Assembly: GCA_021299675.1 (NCBI GenBank)
Contig: JAJTIF010000239.1
Location: 1-23,256 of the forward strand
Reading direction: 5' to 3'
Source of the DNA: Pseudomonadota bacterium
GTDB taxonomy: Bacteria > Bdellovibrionota > Bacteriovoracia > Bacteriovoracales > Bacteriovoracaceae
DNA: 23,256 nucleotides
Both the position numbers and the translations under genes were made by a program. Positions 23,243 to 23,256 of the stretch are shown one piece after another. The notes beneath the pieces are model-generated. The model ran no database searches, was not told the DNA's origin, and worked only from the letters and a program-made list of their open reading frames with translations. Numbering within the stretch: the stretch's first letter is position 1; the number at the start of each line of letters is the position of its first letter.

Positions 23243-23256
23243 GTGGGGGGAGGTCA
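23243..23256. repeat. Right terminal inverted repeat of the IS3-family element
   Basis: GTGGGGGGAGGTCA, the exact reverse complement of the left repeat. It begins immediately after the orfB stop and finishes on the last base of the window, which suggests that the source contig breaks at this repeated element. Confidence 0.88.

Larger units (their letters stand above)
22036..23256 (+). mobile_element. Complete IS3-family insertion sequence, IS407-group type
   Basis: A 1,221-base element bounded by perfect 14-bp inverted repeats (22036-22049 and 23243-23256), containing overlapping orfA and orfB in the -1 relation. The terminal TGACCTCCCCCC resembles the TG...CCCC ends of the IS407 group, and length and both proteins agree. 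It looks intact and potentially active. The left flank is CTCG (22032-22035). Any four-base target duplication cannot be checked because the right flank is outside the window. It sits 180 bases upstream of the XRE start, pointing away. Confidence 0.92.

Noticed and set aside
1..23256. CRISPR arrays, toxin-antitoxin or defence islands
   Set aside because: No regularly spaced repeats and no nuclease, methylase or toxin domain among the frames read; the lone XRE protein has no toxin partner.

Overview
This window looks like chromosomal DNA of a Bdellovibrio-like bacterium (Bdellovibrionota, formerly Deltaproteobacteria). The reasons are a canonical MglA GTPase, a PASTA-tailed FtsI, a meso-diaminopimelate type MurE and moderate G+C. 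The phylum is an inference; no rRNA or other decisive marker is present.

Positions 1-17378 hold one nearly unbroken minus-strand block. Read in the direction of transcription it runs: ffs (4.5S/SRP RNA) - dnaX - ybaB - recR - mglB-like - mglA - dksA-like - mtnP - rsmH - ftsL - ftsI - murE - murF - mraY - murD - ftsW - murG - murC - murB (cut by the window start). From dnaX to murB no gap exceeds 30 bases and many genes overlap by 1-41 bases, so this is probably one very long operon or a chain of coupled operons. It joins a replication/recombination set (dnaX-ybaB-recR), a polarity/motility switch (mglBA), a transcription regulator (DksA/TraR type), a nucleoside salvage enzyme and the division/cell-wall (dcw) cluster. 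The Mur enzymes build UDP-MurNAc-pentapeptide (MurB, C, D, E, F), MraY and MurG make lipid II, and FtsW/FtsI polymerise and cross-link septal wall with FtsL. mraZ is not at its usual place before rsmH.

Positions 17400-21900 are accessory. A VOC-fold protein, a two-TM membrane protein and a 55-residue membrane protein form a small minus-strand group. A divergent MarR-type regulator lies across a 440-base intergenic region. After about 410 bases without a recognisable gene come a saccharopine-dehydrogenase-like oxidoreductase and an SDR dehydrogenase overlapping by ATGA, behind an XRE regulator whose 3' end runs out of frame into the SDR gene.

Positions 22036-23256 are a complete IS3-family element of IS407 type, with 14-bp perfect inverted repeats and an A AAA AAG frameshift site. 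The window ends on the last base of the right repeat.

The observations most worth following are: a MurD that lacks the P-loop lysine and the DH motif while the other three ligases are canonical; a perfect hairpin over the two possible ftsW starts; an MglB-like protein in the mglBA arrangement inside the wall/replication operon; and the XRE/SDR junction. I did not find a clearly new multi-gene system.
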